From assembly GCF_000738735.6 (NCBI RefSeq), contig NC_046357.1, forward strand, positions 23,819,084 through 23,883,083: a stretch of DNA of 64,000 bases. The letters are read 5' to 3'. The position numbers and the translations under genes were made by a program. Positions 39,101 to 49,400 of this stretch are shown in pieces. Position 1 is the stretch's first letter; each line of letters begins with the position of its first letter. This DNA is from Corvus cornix cornix (lineage: Eukaryota; Chordata; Aves; Passeriformes; Corvidae). The notes under the pieces were generated by a model. It made no database searches and was not told the DNA's origin. It saw nothing but the letters and a program-made list of their open reading frames with translations.

Positions 39101-42100
39101 CTTGTGAGAGTTCCTTTTCTGTATTCAGTAGAGCCCAAATACTTGAGCAAGGCCTCTTTATCTATCTCTATCTTCAGTTAAATTCAAAAAAAGTCAAAAA
39201 TGCAGAACAGTTTCCTGTATTCTCAGTCTTTCTTGATAAACCAAGAGTTTTTCAAAACATGGAGCATTATTTTACTGGAAAAACATAAGCATTTAATTGC
39301 AGAAGTGTGTTGATTTGTTGTTATCCTTAGTTTCTGCTTAGACTGTGAGGTACAGGAGAAAAATACAGACATTAAATTACTGCTTAGAGTAATATAGGAT
39401 CATATCCCACATTTACTTTTAAAAAATCTATCTCTTTTTATACGTTGCTAATTTCATATGTTTGGGATAAAGCAGTAACATGAGGACAGAAACAAGCTGG
39501 GTTATAGTATCGCTGGAAATTCATTACATGCAAGGTGATTTCTCAGTATGTTTCTGTAAGTTGTTCTATTGAATTTTTTTTCCAGTGTGTGTTTGCTGCT
39601 GTTGGGAAAGGCATATACGTATATAATCTTCAAATGAAGCGTGTGATTGCCTGCCAGAGAACTGCTCACGACTCCTCTGTGCTGCACATTGAGAAGCTTC
39701 CAAACAGGTACAGAACATAGTACATTTTGTTAATGCAATAAAGGAAAGCAAAACTTGGAAGGGTGACTAGAGACAGACTGCAAAGCTACATTGGATTTCT
39801 AGGGCACGGACTTGATCATCAGTTTGAACTGCTTTTATTAGGTAGAGCTTGTTGATCTGATTTAGGAAAATTTGTCATTGTAATTCAGTGGGAAAACCTG
39901 TATTCCAGTATGACAGGTACACAGGCTGAAAATATCTCAGCTATTTTCAAAATCAGATTTGATGAAGCCCTTATGTCTGTATTGTGAAATATAGCTTAAT
40001 GGCATTTTACTTCTAGAAAGCAAAGGCATATGGCATATTCAGAATATATTTTTCACTAATTATTTTGTAACACTTGAAATGTTTTAAGAAAAAGTAATAA
40101 CTTGCAGCTTTTGCTTGTTAGTGCAGAATTTCCAGCTGGAACTTGTTTTGACAGCCAGCTTGGACAAGTTGTTGCATTTATGTGTATATGCTAATAGTGG
40201 TGCTAGATCCTATGTTCAATAGGGCAGAGTCTGTCAGAAGATAAAAACTGAGGCCTTGGTCTTGTAAATGCATGTGCTAAGGTGTTTTAAATGTGTAATG
40301 AAACAGAGTACCTTTCCTTTAGTTATCTTTCCATAAGAAAAATATAGGGTTTTGCTTAATGACAGTAAACTTATGGAAACCAATTAGTGGAACTGTGTTT
40401 GTAGAGTCTAGATTGGTTATGTTTTGGTTTATATAGTGGTATGCTTTTAGTATGGGGTTGAAAAGGTTTATTTTTTTTCACTTATTCTACAAGTCTATTA
40501 TCGTTTGTTTGCTACTAAGGAATTTTGTTTTCTGTGGAACATCTGCACACCTTGCTACATTTAAGAGTTCTAGTAAACTTGTGTGGAAGCTAAGGCATTT
40601 ACTGTCTCTTTCATAGAAGCATCACAAGGTGATTTGCAGAGCTATCCATGCTAGTGTTGCTTCTCAACTGTTTTTACAGGCAGCTGATCTCCTGTTCAGA
40701 AGATGGCAGTGTACGCATTTGGGAAGTCAGAGAAAAGCAGCAGCTGCCAGCTGAACCAGTTCCGACAGGTTTGCTAGTAGTGGGAAGTGAAAAAAACATT
40801 AAAAAACCCAGTATTCACCATATAGGATCAGAGAGGCTTTCAGGCTTTGTAAAGAGAGATGATGTCTTGTGTTTAACCAGTTGATTACAGGTGTGGGAGG
40901 GAAACTGAAGAGAGCATGGGCGTACAAGTCCTCCAGGATCTGATACAGGATGGTAGAAGGTCCAGCTGAAGCAATTCTGTGCCATAAAGCTTGCTTAGAG
41001 TTTACAGTTGTATGAGCCGGTTAAAAAAAAAATGACCTGACGAACCTTGATTTTTTCCTCCTTGTACTGAGTAGTGCTGAATTCTATACCATACAAGAGT
41101 AAATAGTTGCAGGACCTTGTGAAGAAGGCTTGCAGATAAGCAGCTGCTACCAAAAAAAAGTGTATTCCACATTTCCTCTTTGAACTGGGAATGATATTGG
41201 GACTTACTTTGAAGCTGTATCCAAACTCACTGGGCACACAGAGTCCTCAGAGCTAGGTGGTAGTGTTACAGGAAGCATTTCCCCCAAGTACAGACATTCA
41301 TAGAATCACAGAATGGATAAAGCTGGAAGGTACCACGGTGGGTCACGTGGTCCAACCTCCCTGCTCAAACAGGATCATCCTGGAGCACATTGCGTGGGAT
41401 TGTGTCCAGGTGGTTCCAGTGCTCAGTCACCCACACAGTAAAGAAGTTCGTCCTCATATTCAGGTGGAATTTCATGTGCATCAGTTTCTGCCCATTGCAT
41501 ATTGTCCTATTGCGTGATATCCCTGAGAAGAGCCTGGTTCATTGTCTTGATACCCCCCCTTCAGATACCTATAGACGTTGATGAGGTCCCCTCTCAAGGC
41601 CCAGTTCCCTCAGCCTGTCCAGCTGCTCCAGTCCCCTCATTATCTTTGCAGCCCTCTGCTTGACCCGCTTGCTTGTCCTGAGGAGTCCAGAACTGGACAC
41701 AGCACTCCTGGGGTGACCTCTCTAGGGCTGAGTACAGGGGCAGAATCGCCTTCCATGACCTGTTGGCAATGCCATTCCTAATGCCCCCCAGCATACCACT
41801 GGCCTCCTTGGCCACCAGGACACTCTGCTGGCTCATGGACAGCTTGGTGTCCACCAGGACCTGCAGGTCTGCAGAGCTGCCCCCCAGCAGGTCAGCCCCA
41901 GTCTGTGCTGGTGCCTGGGCTTGTTCCTCCCCAGGTGCAGGACCTGGCATTTGCCTTTGCTGAATTTCAGATGGTTCTTCTCTGCCCATCTCTCCATCCT
42001 GTCAAGGTCCTTCTGAAGGGCTGCAGAGCATGCCTGGGTGTGTTGGCCATTCCTCCCAGCTTTGTGTTGTCAGTGAATTTGCTGAGGAGGCACATTCCCC

Positions 42101-45100
42101 TTTTTACAAGTCAAGGATGAACAAGTTAAATAGTTCTGGGCCCAGTATTGAACCTTGGGGGACACCACCAGTGACAGGCCTCTAACTGTACCACTGATTT
42201 TGACCATCTGGGATCTGTTGTTCAGCCATTTCTTGACCCACCTCACTGTCCACTCATCCAGCCCACATCCCTGAGTTTGTCTATGAGGATGTTGTGAGAG
42301 ACAGTGTTGAAATCCTTGCTGAAGTCAAGTAGACAATATCCACTGCTTTCCCCTCATCCATCCAAGCAGTTGTTTCATTGTAGAAGGCAATCAGGTTGGT
42401 CAAGCATGACTTACCTTTATTGAACCCATGCTGACTATTCCTCATCATCTTGTCACCCGTGTGGATAGAGATGGTCTCCAGAATGAGGTGCACCATCAGT
42501 TTCCCAGGGATCGAGGTGAGGCCCACTGGCTGGTAGTTTCCTAGGTCCTCCTTCTTGCCCCTTTTGAAGACCTGGGTGGCATTTGCTTTCTTCCAATCCA
42601 CAGCACCTCTCCTGATCTCCATGACCTTTTAAAGATGATCTTGAGTGGCCTTGCAGTGGTGTCCACCAGGTCTCTCAGCACTCATGGATGCATCCACTCA
42701 GGGCCCATGGACTTGTGGATGTCAGTTTTGCCTAGACGGCTTCTAACCTAAATCCTCGACCAAGAGAAAGCCTTCCTTCAAACATTTCTTTACCCTGGTC
42801 TTCTGGGTCAGAGAATACTGAGGGCTGGTCTTGTCGCTGAAGACCAAAGCATAGTTCAGGATCTGACTTGTCTGCATTCTGTTTTACCAGGGTCCCTCCC
42901 TCCATTTAGTAACAGGCCCACATTATCCTTAGTTTTCCTTTTGTTATTGATATATTTGAAGAAGCCCTTCTTGCTGTCTTTGACATCCTTGGGCAGTTTT
43001 AATTCCAGATTCATCTTGGCCTTCCTTGTCTATTTTTTATTTACTCTTGACAGCCTCTCTATATTCATTCCAAGTGGCCTGACCGTACTTCCATCTCCTG
43101 TGTATTTCCTGCTTATGCTTAAGTAATGACAGTTCCTTTGAAGTACTTGCTACTCTTTGACCATGCCCCCCTGCACACTGGCACTTGTGGTCTTCGACTG
43201 GTGCTCTGGACAGTATAATTAGTATCAAGGACTGGGAACAGCAATAGACTGTTGCTCTTCTAAAGGAATTTTTTATTCAAGGTGTGAATAATTTTCTTGA
43301 TGCATCTTGTCTACCTGGCTGTTCATCTCTCGGTAACTTCTGAAAATACATTTTTGCTGCCTCGGTGGATTTAGAAGTACTTTTTCAGGAATGTTCTGTC
43401 TTCAGCATTGCTGGTGACAGGCTGATCTACACAGTGACAGGTGGTACTTGGTTTCACATTAGAAATTTTTAACTTCTATGAATCAAGATGTTTGAAAAAA
43501 CCATAGGGAGATTTTGCTGTTGATTTGCACTATTTTTATTCTAGGGATCCCCTGAGAAGTTGTTCATCTCACCAGTTATCTCCCTTGCACCAGGGCAGTG
43601 GTTTAGCACAATTCTAGTTTTATGTGCTGATAGGGCTGAGGGAAGGATTGGGAATAAAAGTCTGAACTGCATTGTCAACAGAAGCCAACCTTCTTACTTG
43701 TGTCAGTACTATTGCACAGTTCTGGGGGCTGTGGCTGTGTACTTTTGTGCTATCTAAATGGAACATGTGGAGTACTGTCTTTACACTCCCCACTGGCTGA
43801 TCTTTTTAAACCTGAAGGAAGGAGGCAATGAGCCAGCACTTAAATGCTGTAGTGCAGAACATACAGGGGAGAGATTGACACCTCATTTTTGTGCTCTTTC
43901 CACAAGTAACAGTTCAGAAGGGCAGAGCAAAGATAAACATCCGTTGTCCTGCATCTACCTTTGCTGTTCAGTTTGTTCTTTTAGAAGTCTTTGTGTTTGT
44001 TCTAAATCTGTGTATTGTCTTGTCCAGGTACTTCAGCCTGTTTTCTAAATTACCTTAAGTAATTTAAGTAGCTGTGTTTCCTTTTCCCTCCAGATGAATA
44101 ATCCAGATGTTGAAGTGCTGCACAGTACAATGCTTCTGTCCTTTTGCCATACAGAGTGTCCTGCTTTTAGATTTTATGTGGCTTTTGTAGTTCTCTCTTT
44201 AGCTAGAGGAAATAAATTGTATTTGTGATTTTTGCCAAAACAAGAGGCTTTTTTTCCCTCTCAGGGTTTTTCAACATGTGGGGATTTGGAAGGTCAAACA
44301 AGCAGGCAAACCAAGCTGCTAAGAAGATGCAGGAGAATACACCTATGTATTTCTTGGAGCTGGTTGGTGATTTGATTGGTCATTCATCAGCTGTGCAGGT
44401 AAGCCAGCTTTAGTAAGAATGAGAAAAAGTGAATGTTAGTAAGTAACATAAATTTGACAGCATTTCTTAAACAGCTGTAACTTTTGACTGTCTGGCTCTG
44501 GAGGCTAGGAGCACATTGTTTGTGGGGTATCTTTAGTGCAGTGTGAAAACAGTAATACATACTGACTTAATATTCTAATGACAGCTCTCTCACTGACGCC
44601 TGAGGATTGCATGTGCAAATATATGCTAGAGATAATCTGACAGAGCGTTTGGTTTTGTTCATAGACTGCAGCCAGTACAGCTGGGAGCCATGTACATGAC
44701 CCACATTTCATCTTAAGTTCACAATCTAAGCAAGGGCTCCTACAAAAAACCCCAAAACGAATACACTTTGAGTAATTTCTTACCCCTCTGTGCTGCGAGC
44801 ATTAAGGAGGTCTTTTAATTTTAGCAGTCCTACTAGTACTATTCTATGCTTCTATCTGCCTAATACAGTATGTTTTTGTTTTAAATGGCATTTTCCCTCC
44901 GCACTCTTTTGTGAAGAACATATTGGAGTAGCAAAGCACTTCATTACAGTGGACTTTTACACACATTCTTGGCAGGAGCAGGGGGAAGGGCAGATAGAAG
45001 GGGATGGTGTGGTTCTGGAGTAGCTTTACTCACAAGTATTTGTGAGACAGACTGGATTTCAGAACTGCCGCTGCTAAAACTTGAAAGCTTTTCTTATTTG

Positions 45101-46433
45101 CTAAGGTGAACTCTTTTGCTAGAGGGATTTCTGCAAGGCTCTCTGTTCCTTTCTGCCATCTTTCTCTCGAAAAACTGTTGAAAAGGGTCTTGTTGTCCAA
45201 TTGGAAAGTTGCTATCTAAGAAAGAGGACACAGTGTGCAATTCAGCAAGAGGCACAAAGAAGGTGAGAGGCATATGTTGGGTCTTGGCTGTGATGCAGAG
45301 CAAAGGAGTAATGGAGATGATGGTGGATGTGGTTTCCTGCAATATTCTACATAGGGAAAATTTTGGGTTTTTTTAAACTCTGGGCAGACAGGAGCTGTTG
45401 CGGAAGAAAATGTTGAGTAGTGATGAAATGTGATGGCCAAGATGAGGGCTTGGCAGACTGATTCTACTGGAACCTTGTAGCTATAAGTGACCAATTCCAG
45501 GGCACATAGGCTTTGGCCTGAATGCTTCTCCCAGCAGATCCATTTAACAAAATGAAGAGTCAGGGCACTGTGAGTATGTCATAGTGACATCATTGGTTCC
45601 ATTTGCTGTCATGTCGAACTGCAGTTACTGGTTAATTTGAGGCAGTCTTGTGAAGATCTCAGAAGTCAGGGGTTAACTCATGATTTGTCAGCTCCATTGG
45701 GTTTGCAAAATCCTTCCACTGGTGCTGTACTTCCCTCCAGTGTTGTGTTTCTTGCTTGTTTGACTTCCTCTGTGTGACTAGGCATGTGCTGATTGCTGAT
45801 GTCTGTCACAGTTTTTCATTCTTTGATCTTTCCAGGCCTGCTGCTAGTACCCTGTTTTGTTGTAGAGGGGAGAGGGGACAGTGTACCGAGTGAACAGAAC
45901 AGTGGCTTCTGTTCCCAAAAAACCAGATCAGAGTTCATGCAAGTCATTCACTTTTCTACTGCTGACTTGAAACAAGTTTCTTCAGGATTCTCTCCTTCAG
46001 CTTTCCTATCTGTAAGGCTTTCCTGCTTTGTTTAGATGGAGATATTTCAGTATGAAGTGCTTAAAGAGTTTGTTTTTGTGTAGCAATTTTAGGGAGTTGT
46101 TTTTGTGTAGCAATTTTATGGCATCTCAAACATACAGACAGTATGTAATTTTGTATTCCTATCTATAAGCAGAGCCATTTCAGATCTATGTATGTGTTCA
46201 GTCCATCTATGCACTAAATAATGAAGCAAGTTGACTTATCTCATGCAAACATCATGGTAATAATAGTTGTTTCATTGCAGATGTTCCTGTACTTTGGTGA
46301 ACTGGGATTGGCTACATGCTCTGCTGACCACCTCATTATTTTGTGGAAGGATGGTGAACGAGAATCTAGCCTCCGCAGTTTAGCACTATTTAAAAAATTG
46401 GCACAAAATGGTGATTTGCAGCTCAAACTTTAA
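20885..46433 (+). CDS. WDR41: WD repeat-containing protein 41, complete gene (13 coding exons)
   Basis: The joined exons 20885-20935, 24964-25079, 27993-28041, 29870-30001, 30371-30433, 30900-31011, 32363-32425, 34510-34620, 35903-36087, 39586-39707, 40680-40768, 44265-44398 and 46281-46433 give 459 residues, the length I recall for mammalian WDR41. All introns are GT-AG and every phase joins cleanly with no internal stop. The product is a WD40 beta-propeller. Blades are visible around residues 36-72 (SAGDDGIVFLWNAQ), 80-121 (TASADRTVIIWD), 128-160, 176-200, 219-252 (TGSHIGELIVWDALDW), 296-310, 321-352 (SCSEDGSVRIWEVRE) and 399-437 (CSADHLIILWKDGERE). In mammals WDR41 binds SMCR8 within the C9orf72-SMCR8-WDR41 complex and recruits it to lysosomes through the cationic amino-acid transporter PQLC2. 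The start was chosen because MLRWLIGGGREPQ matches the conserved N-terminus in the CpG island. Its Kozak context (C at -3) is weak. Confidence 0.97.
21140..21635 (+). mobile_element. CR1 LINE 3' end in WDR41 intron 1
   Basis: Reads through CR1 landmarks: GTGTCCAGGTGTGGGCAC, GGACATGGAGCTGGAGCGTG, GACAGGACAAGAGGACATAG, CATAAGGAAGAATTTCTTC, GTTGGGCTTGATCTCAGAGG and a final TGATTCTGTGAG. The upstream limit is uncertain because the element begins inside the CpG-rich zone, about 200 bp after exon 1. The copy is unusually CpG-rich in its first part, perhaps because it is protected from methylation inside the island. Confidence 0.85.
24964..25079 (+). CDS. WDR41: WDR41 coding exon 2
   Basis: Translates KSSVQTIGEEQIQNPYTELL and on through the first propeller strand (LVLKGHQDIVRFLVQIDD). 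It follows TTTTAG and ends in TGCAG before GTATGA (phase 2; Arg56 is split). Confidence 0.96.
25299..25354. repeat. Perfect 24-bp inverted repeat (hairpin) in WDR41 intron 2
   Basis: The left arm 25299-25322 (TTTGTACTGAGAAACATAAA then CAAA) is the exact reverse complement of the right arm 25331-25354. The arms are separated by GCAATTGT. All 24 pairs match, with an 8-nt loop. Arms this perfect with so short a loop suggest a recent inverted duplication (template-switch event) or a tiny palindromic element. Confidence 0.97.
26523..26562. repeat. Alternating TA/TG/CA microsatellite
   Basis: A run of (TA)n, GTGTGTG, C, (AT)n and ACACACACAC, so the GTGTGT and ACACAC arms flank an AT core and can pair. 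It lies in WDR41 intron 2. It is a simple purine-pyrimidine alternating tract, likely length-polymorphic. Confidence 0.85.
27964..27986 (+). repeat. Long poly-T tract in the WDR41 exon 3 polypyrimidine tract
   Basis: About 23 uninterrupted T residues followed by CCCCAG, directly abutting the exon 3 acceptor. It serves as the polypyrimidine tract of the splice site and is expected to vary in length. It could equally be the A-tail of an antisense retro-insertion, but no element body is visible. Confidence 0.85.
27993..28041 (+). CDS. WDR41: WDR41 coding exon 3
   Basis: A 49-nt exon encoding FASAGDDGIVFLWNAQ after the split Arg56. This is the canonical end of a WD40 blade. Flanked by CCCCAG and GTTAGG. 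Confidence 0.96.
29870..30001 (+). CDS. WDR41: WDR41 coding exon 4
   Basis: Encodes TGEKLYELHGHTHKITAIAP through TASADRTVI, the GH...SADRT core of the second blade. Acceptor TTTTTCAG; the donor GTATCC is the weakest in the gene, but the phase-0 join to exon 5 restores the WD motif. Confidence 0.93.
30371..30433 (+). CDS. WDR41: WDR41 coding exon 5 (small)
   Basis: Twenty-one codons, IWDCTSGRQVQKVSCFHSTV plus K, supplying the WD dipeptide that closes blade 2. Acceptor AAAGACAG has a poor pyrimidine tract; the donor is GTATGC. Recognised only because the upstream and downstream exons require it. Confidence 0.93.
30900..31011 (+). CDS. WDR41: WDR41 coding exon 6
   Basis: Encodes CLTVLQRLNVWLSGGSDLCV, then WNRKLDLLCKTSHLTDA (third blade). 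Acceptor TTCTGCAG, donor GTAAAA; Gly175 is split (phase 1). Confidence 0.96.
32363..32425 (+). CDS. WDR41: WDR41 coding exon 7
   Basis: A 63-nt exon encoding ISALVELPKNCVAAAVGKEL between split Gly175 and Ile196. Acceptor follows a T-rich tract ending AAAG; the donor is GTGAGT. Confidence 0.95.
   Translation, partial: ASVLWLNCPKIVLQQQLARS
32657..33690 (-). mobile_element. CR1 LINE fragment in WDR41 intron 7, antisense to the gene
   Basis: Starts on the + strand with AGAATCACAGAATCATTAAG, the reverse complement of the CR1 terminus, then ATCATCACCATGCCGACTAA, CCATTCCAATGCCTGACTAC, AAGAAATTCTTCCTGATGTT and TCCTGTCACTTGTGGCCC. The part beyond about 33150 resembles the 3' end of the CR1 ORF2 region (ACCTGGCACTGGGGTTATGC, CAGGCCTGTAGTTCCCTGG), interrupted by stops and frameshifts. 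About 1 kb is retained; the far edge is approximate. It lies about 230 bp downstream of exon 7. Confidence 0.9.
34510..34620 (+). CDS. WDR41: WDR41 coding exon 8
   Basis: Encodes IFRLSASKNGSEGWNVLEVK, then RLVDHQDNISSLVSVN. Acceptor CTTTGAAG, donor GTAAGA; Ile196 and Asp233 are split codons. The KNGSEGWN stretch is a variable loop, where I expect most interspecies difference. Confidence 0.95.
35903..36087 (+). CDS. WDR41: WDR41 coding exon 9
   Basis: The largest coding exon, 185 nt: LTFVTGSHIGELIVWDALDW followed by a low-complexity acidic and serine-rich loop ending QHLTSDEE. Acceptor CCCTCCAG, donor GTAAAA. Confidence 0.96.
38357..39028 (+). mobile_element. Solo-LTR-like element in WDR41 intron 9
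   Basis: Opens TGTCTTGGTTTGAAAGACAG, then GTCTGCTAAGGAAGGCAGGA, GCCTCCCTTGGAATGG, AATAGGAATAACAGTTCTTT and a later GACATAGGGTCATGATGG near the end. The opening block matches a repeat I recognise as an abundant ERVL-type LTR in songbirds and relatives. About 670 bp, same orientation as the gene. No internal retroviral region was seen. The 3' border and target-site duplication are not certain. Confidence 0.6.
39586..39707 (+). CDS. WDR41: WDR41 coding exon 10
   Basis: Encodes CVFAAVGKGIYVYNLQMKRV, then IACQRTAHDSSVLHIEKLPN and the first two bases of Arg335. Acceptor TTTTCCAG, donor GTACAG. Confidence 0.96.
40680..40768 (+). CDS. WDR41: WDR41 coding exon 11
   Basis: Encodes QLISCSEDGSVRIWEVREKQ, then QLPAEPVPT, a classic SxDGxVRIW blade. 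Acceptor TTTTACAG, donor GTTTGC; Gly365 is split. Confidence 0.96.
41293..43200 (-). mobile_element. CR1 LINE, 1.9 kb copy with decayed reverse-transcriptase ORF
   Basis: Antisense to WDR41 in intron 11. The + strand begins ATAGAATCACAGAATGGATA (reverse complement of the CR1 tail) and continues through typical CR1 3' UTR and ORF2 text. On the - strand, 42281-42622 still translates as part of the reverse transcriptase palm, with NYQPVGLTSIPGK, QHGFNKGKSCLTNLI and DEGKAVDIVYL. The conserved motif after that is broken by a frameshift or stop. No complete ORF remains, so the copy cannot encode a working enzyme. It is the longest mobile element in the window. Confidence 0.93.
44265..44398 (+). CDS. 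WDR41: WDR41 coding exon 12
   Basis: Encodes FFNMWGFGRSNKQANQAAKK, then MQENTPMYFLELVGDLIGHS and SAVQ. Acceptor CCTCTCAG, donor GTAAGC. The NMWGFGR...KKMQEN insertion lies before the last blade; the family's PQLC2-binding loop is in this C-terminal propeller region (established for mammals; exact residues not assigned here). Confidence 0.96.
46281..46433 (+). CDS. WDR41: WDR41 coding exon 13 (terminal) with stop codon
   Basis: Encodes MFLYFGELGLATCSADHLII, then LWKDGERESSLRSLALFKKL and AQNGDLQLKL, followed by TAA at 46431-46433. Acceptor CATTGCAG. The C-terminal helix-forming tail after the last WD strand is conserved in the family. Confidence 0.97.
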   Translation: MFLYFGELGLATCSADHLIILWKDGERESSLRSLALFKKLAQNGDLQLKL

Positions 46434-49400
46434 ATTATTTTAATATAGGCTGCATATATATGAACTGGATATGTGTTAAACCTGAGTGTAAAGGTACGTC
46501 TGAGCTACTGGGAATTTGACTACCAGTAAGGCTTACACTTAATGTCATGTGTTGTGTTCGAACTTCTACTAGTTGCTACTCTTCTCAAAGGAGAACTTTG
46601 CGTGTTGGTATACTCTGTAAGCAGAAATGGTGTTCTCTTGAAAGACCAAAGGTAATGATGACTCATTAAATAGTTTCTAGTATTATTCCTAACGTTTAAA
46701 ATTATCGTGGGTGAATGTCAAAATTAAGAACTGTGAAATACCTTAAATGGATCATAATTAAAGCAGTTGAGAGCATCCACAGTGCTATGTGCAGGAAGAA
46801 GGCATGGGAAAAAATCTGCAGCTTTCTGCTTTATCTAATTTATTTCTAGAAGCTAAATTTTCCTCAGTGGTGGCTCAGATTTGTGTGTATACAGTAACCC
46901 CAAAAGAAAGTGTTCTCAAACAGAATTTTTGCATTTGAAGTTACTATCCTGCACCAGTGGCAAGAAAAAGTGGTAGGCAATGCCAGTTTGTCTGGTTTTA
47001 ATTTTTGGCAAACTGAGGTACATAGATACTTCTTGCTAGTAGTAGCTGCAGTTTTACTTGGATTAGCCTACATTACTGGAGTTTATACAGCACCATTACC
47101 AAATCTAGCATGCAGTGTGATTAGTTTAGCTTGGTCTTTCCATAGTGCATTCATTAAATTAATTTGTCTTTAATAAAAAGCATTTGCATTACCATGAATT
47201 TTCAGAATGTAGAACGCTTTCTTAAGCGGTAGTACTTGATATGTTCAATAGTAGTGAAACTGTGTTTTGCCATACAAATACTAAATTCTCAGCTGAAGTC
47301 TGACTTCAGAGAAATGTGCACCAAGTTTGTAAGGGTAAATAGTATTTCAAAGTTAAAAAATAAGCACCTAACTACACATGTACTAACAGTCTGAGATAGC
47401 AGCAGCTAAACAGGAGAAGGGAAAGAAATGCAAACTAAAACATAAAGCTCAAACAAAAACACAACAGCAAAAACCTAATCTACAAACAAACAAGGAAGCA
47501 ACCCCGCACACCACAACAAACCAAAAAATGAAGCCAAGTTAAACCCAGAACTGATACAAAGAAAGTGTGAGGGCAGACAAGATAATGAGTGGTACATTAC
47601 CATTTGAACAGGGAAGAGCTAGGGAAAAGGGAAAGTTTGGGAACTTAGTGGTCATAAAACTATGTAGAAGAGGATGCTACTGTACTCAGGTCTATTCAGA
47701 AGATACAGCACTTAAATGGTGTAGGAACAAGTCTTGTGCAACTTTTTAGTGCCATCTCTTCCCTTTGAATCAGTGAGAATTGTTTTCAGTACAGGAAATA
47801 CATGGCTGTAATTCCAGACTTCAGATACAGTGGTTGCAGTAAGTGCAATTAAAAGAAAGGGCTAAGCAGATTATCGCAAGAGCAGAAGCAAAAGGAGAAA
47901 GCTCCTAGCTTCCTAGAAGAAACCAAAGAACCTTTTAGACTTGCTTCCCCCAGCAGCAGTGGGCACTTGCCTTTCTCCAACCATCCAGAAACCAACCTTT
48001 GCCTCTTGGATCTTATTATGAGACTGTAATCTTCTCTGGAAAGCAGAGCAGAGGGACAGTAAGATTTTGAATTGTATTTTTTCCCTACCTTAGCCAAGTT
48101 GTACAGCTAATCTTACTTGAGTATAGAGCTCAAAATAACATATTTCAAAACCACAAAACAGATGGAGGAATTGTTAAATTACCCTCTCCTTTCAATTCAG
48201 GAAGGTTAAATCAGTGTTAAAGCTTGAGCTGCATTTTCTTTGCCAAGGCTGGCTATTCTGTTGACCAGTGTAGGAAAGGCATTTGGATTACAGCTGAGGA
48301 TAACATGCCTTTGGGTATATGGTATTAAACTTGAGAGAGGAAAGCATGTTAAGTCTACGTTGCTTCAGCTTGCCTTCATCAGCAGATGTTGCATTTTTGG
48401 CTTACCCAGGAGGAGCTGGGGAGATAAAACCTCTCTTTGGATCTTTTTTTCTTGGTTGTATATAATGCTTGTGTTTACACATTGTTACGAAACCTTTACA
48501 GTGAAAGCTTATAAAACTTAGGTTTTTTGGAGAGCCTACTGCTATAATCAGTCATAACTAGAGAGAAGGAAGATCATATTTTTATTATCTCTTCTCTTAT
48601 AGTGTGAGAACAACTATTTCCTTTTTATGTGACTGCTTTTAAGTGAATACCTGGTAGAGAAACAGACCTATTTAACTGAACAGTTCTAGTCACAAAACTC
48701 GCTGTGCATTTTACAGGGATGTAATTCAGCTTTAAATAGTCCTACATGCATGTATAAATATTTCTACTTAACAGAAGTACCACTGTTCTCAGATACACTC
48801 CAATCTCCCAAGGGTCTCATCTTTAAAGATGGCTGACTTGAAAATACTGAGTTCTTTGTTTTACAAATGAACTTTGAGTGTAACACAGAACATAGGTATA
48901 TATCCCACTCCTTTGTTAAATAAGAGTTTGTTACTTGCTGTTGGGAGATGCAGAGAGCAGAATTATGGTAACCAGATGAGACTTTTTACATCTAACTGGT
49001 GTCCTTCTAAATTTTTTTCCACCTTACAGCAACACTGAATTTCGTATGTTCACACCGTGGAAGTAAATATCTTTATCAGACTTACTCTTAATACTTTTAC
49101 AACTCTGAGGTGGCTGTTTTACATCTGCGCACTGACAACAGCATGAAACAAGCAGCTCTTAGTAAACTGGACTGGTCTAGGAGATCTGACACAAGTGGCA
49201 GATGATGATTAATCTGTGCTGATTTATTTTGCTGTTAAAGAGGACCTATTCCACACTACTTTTTTTTTTTTTTTTTCTTTGTCTGACTCTAGGAGGAATC
49301 ACAAGATCTTGCAACAAATATGTTGATTCTGTATTAATGCCTTGGCCTCAGTTCTGGTTCACAAGTTGAACTTTATTTTTTTGATGCCTTCCACTGTTGA

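Noticed and set aside
41594..41989. 131-codon - strand frame
   Set aside because: It lies within the CR1 copy and is a fragment of decayed retrotransposon sequence, not a host gene.
46910..47173. 87-codon + strand frame downstream of WDR41
   Set aside because: It lies in the probable 3' UTR, has no homology I recognise, and ends at the candidate poly-A signal.
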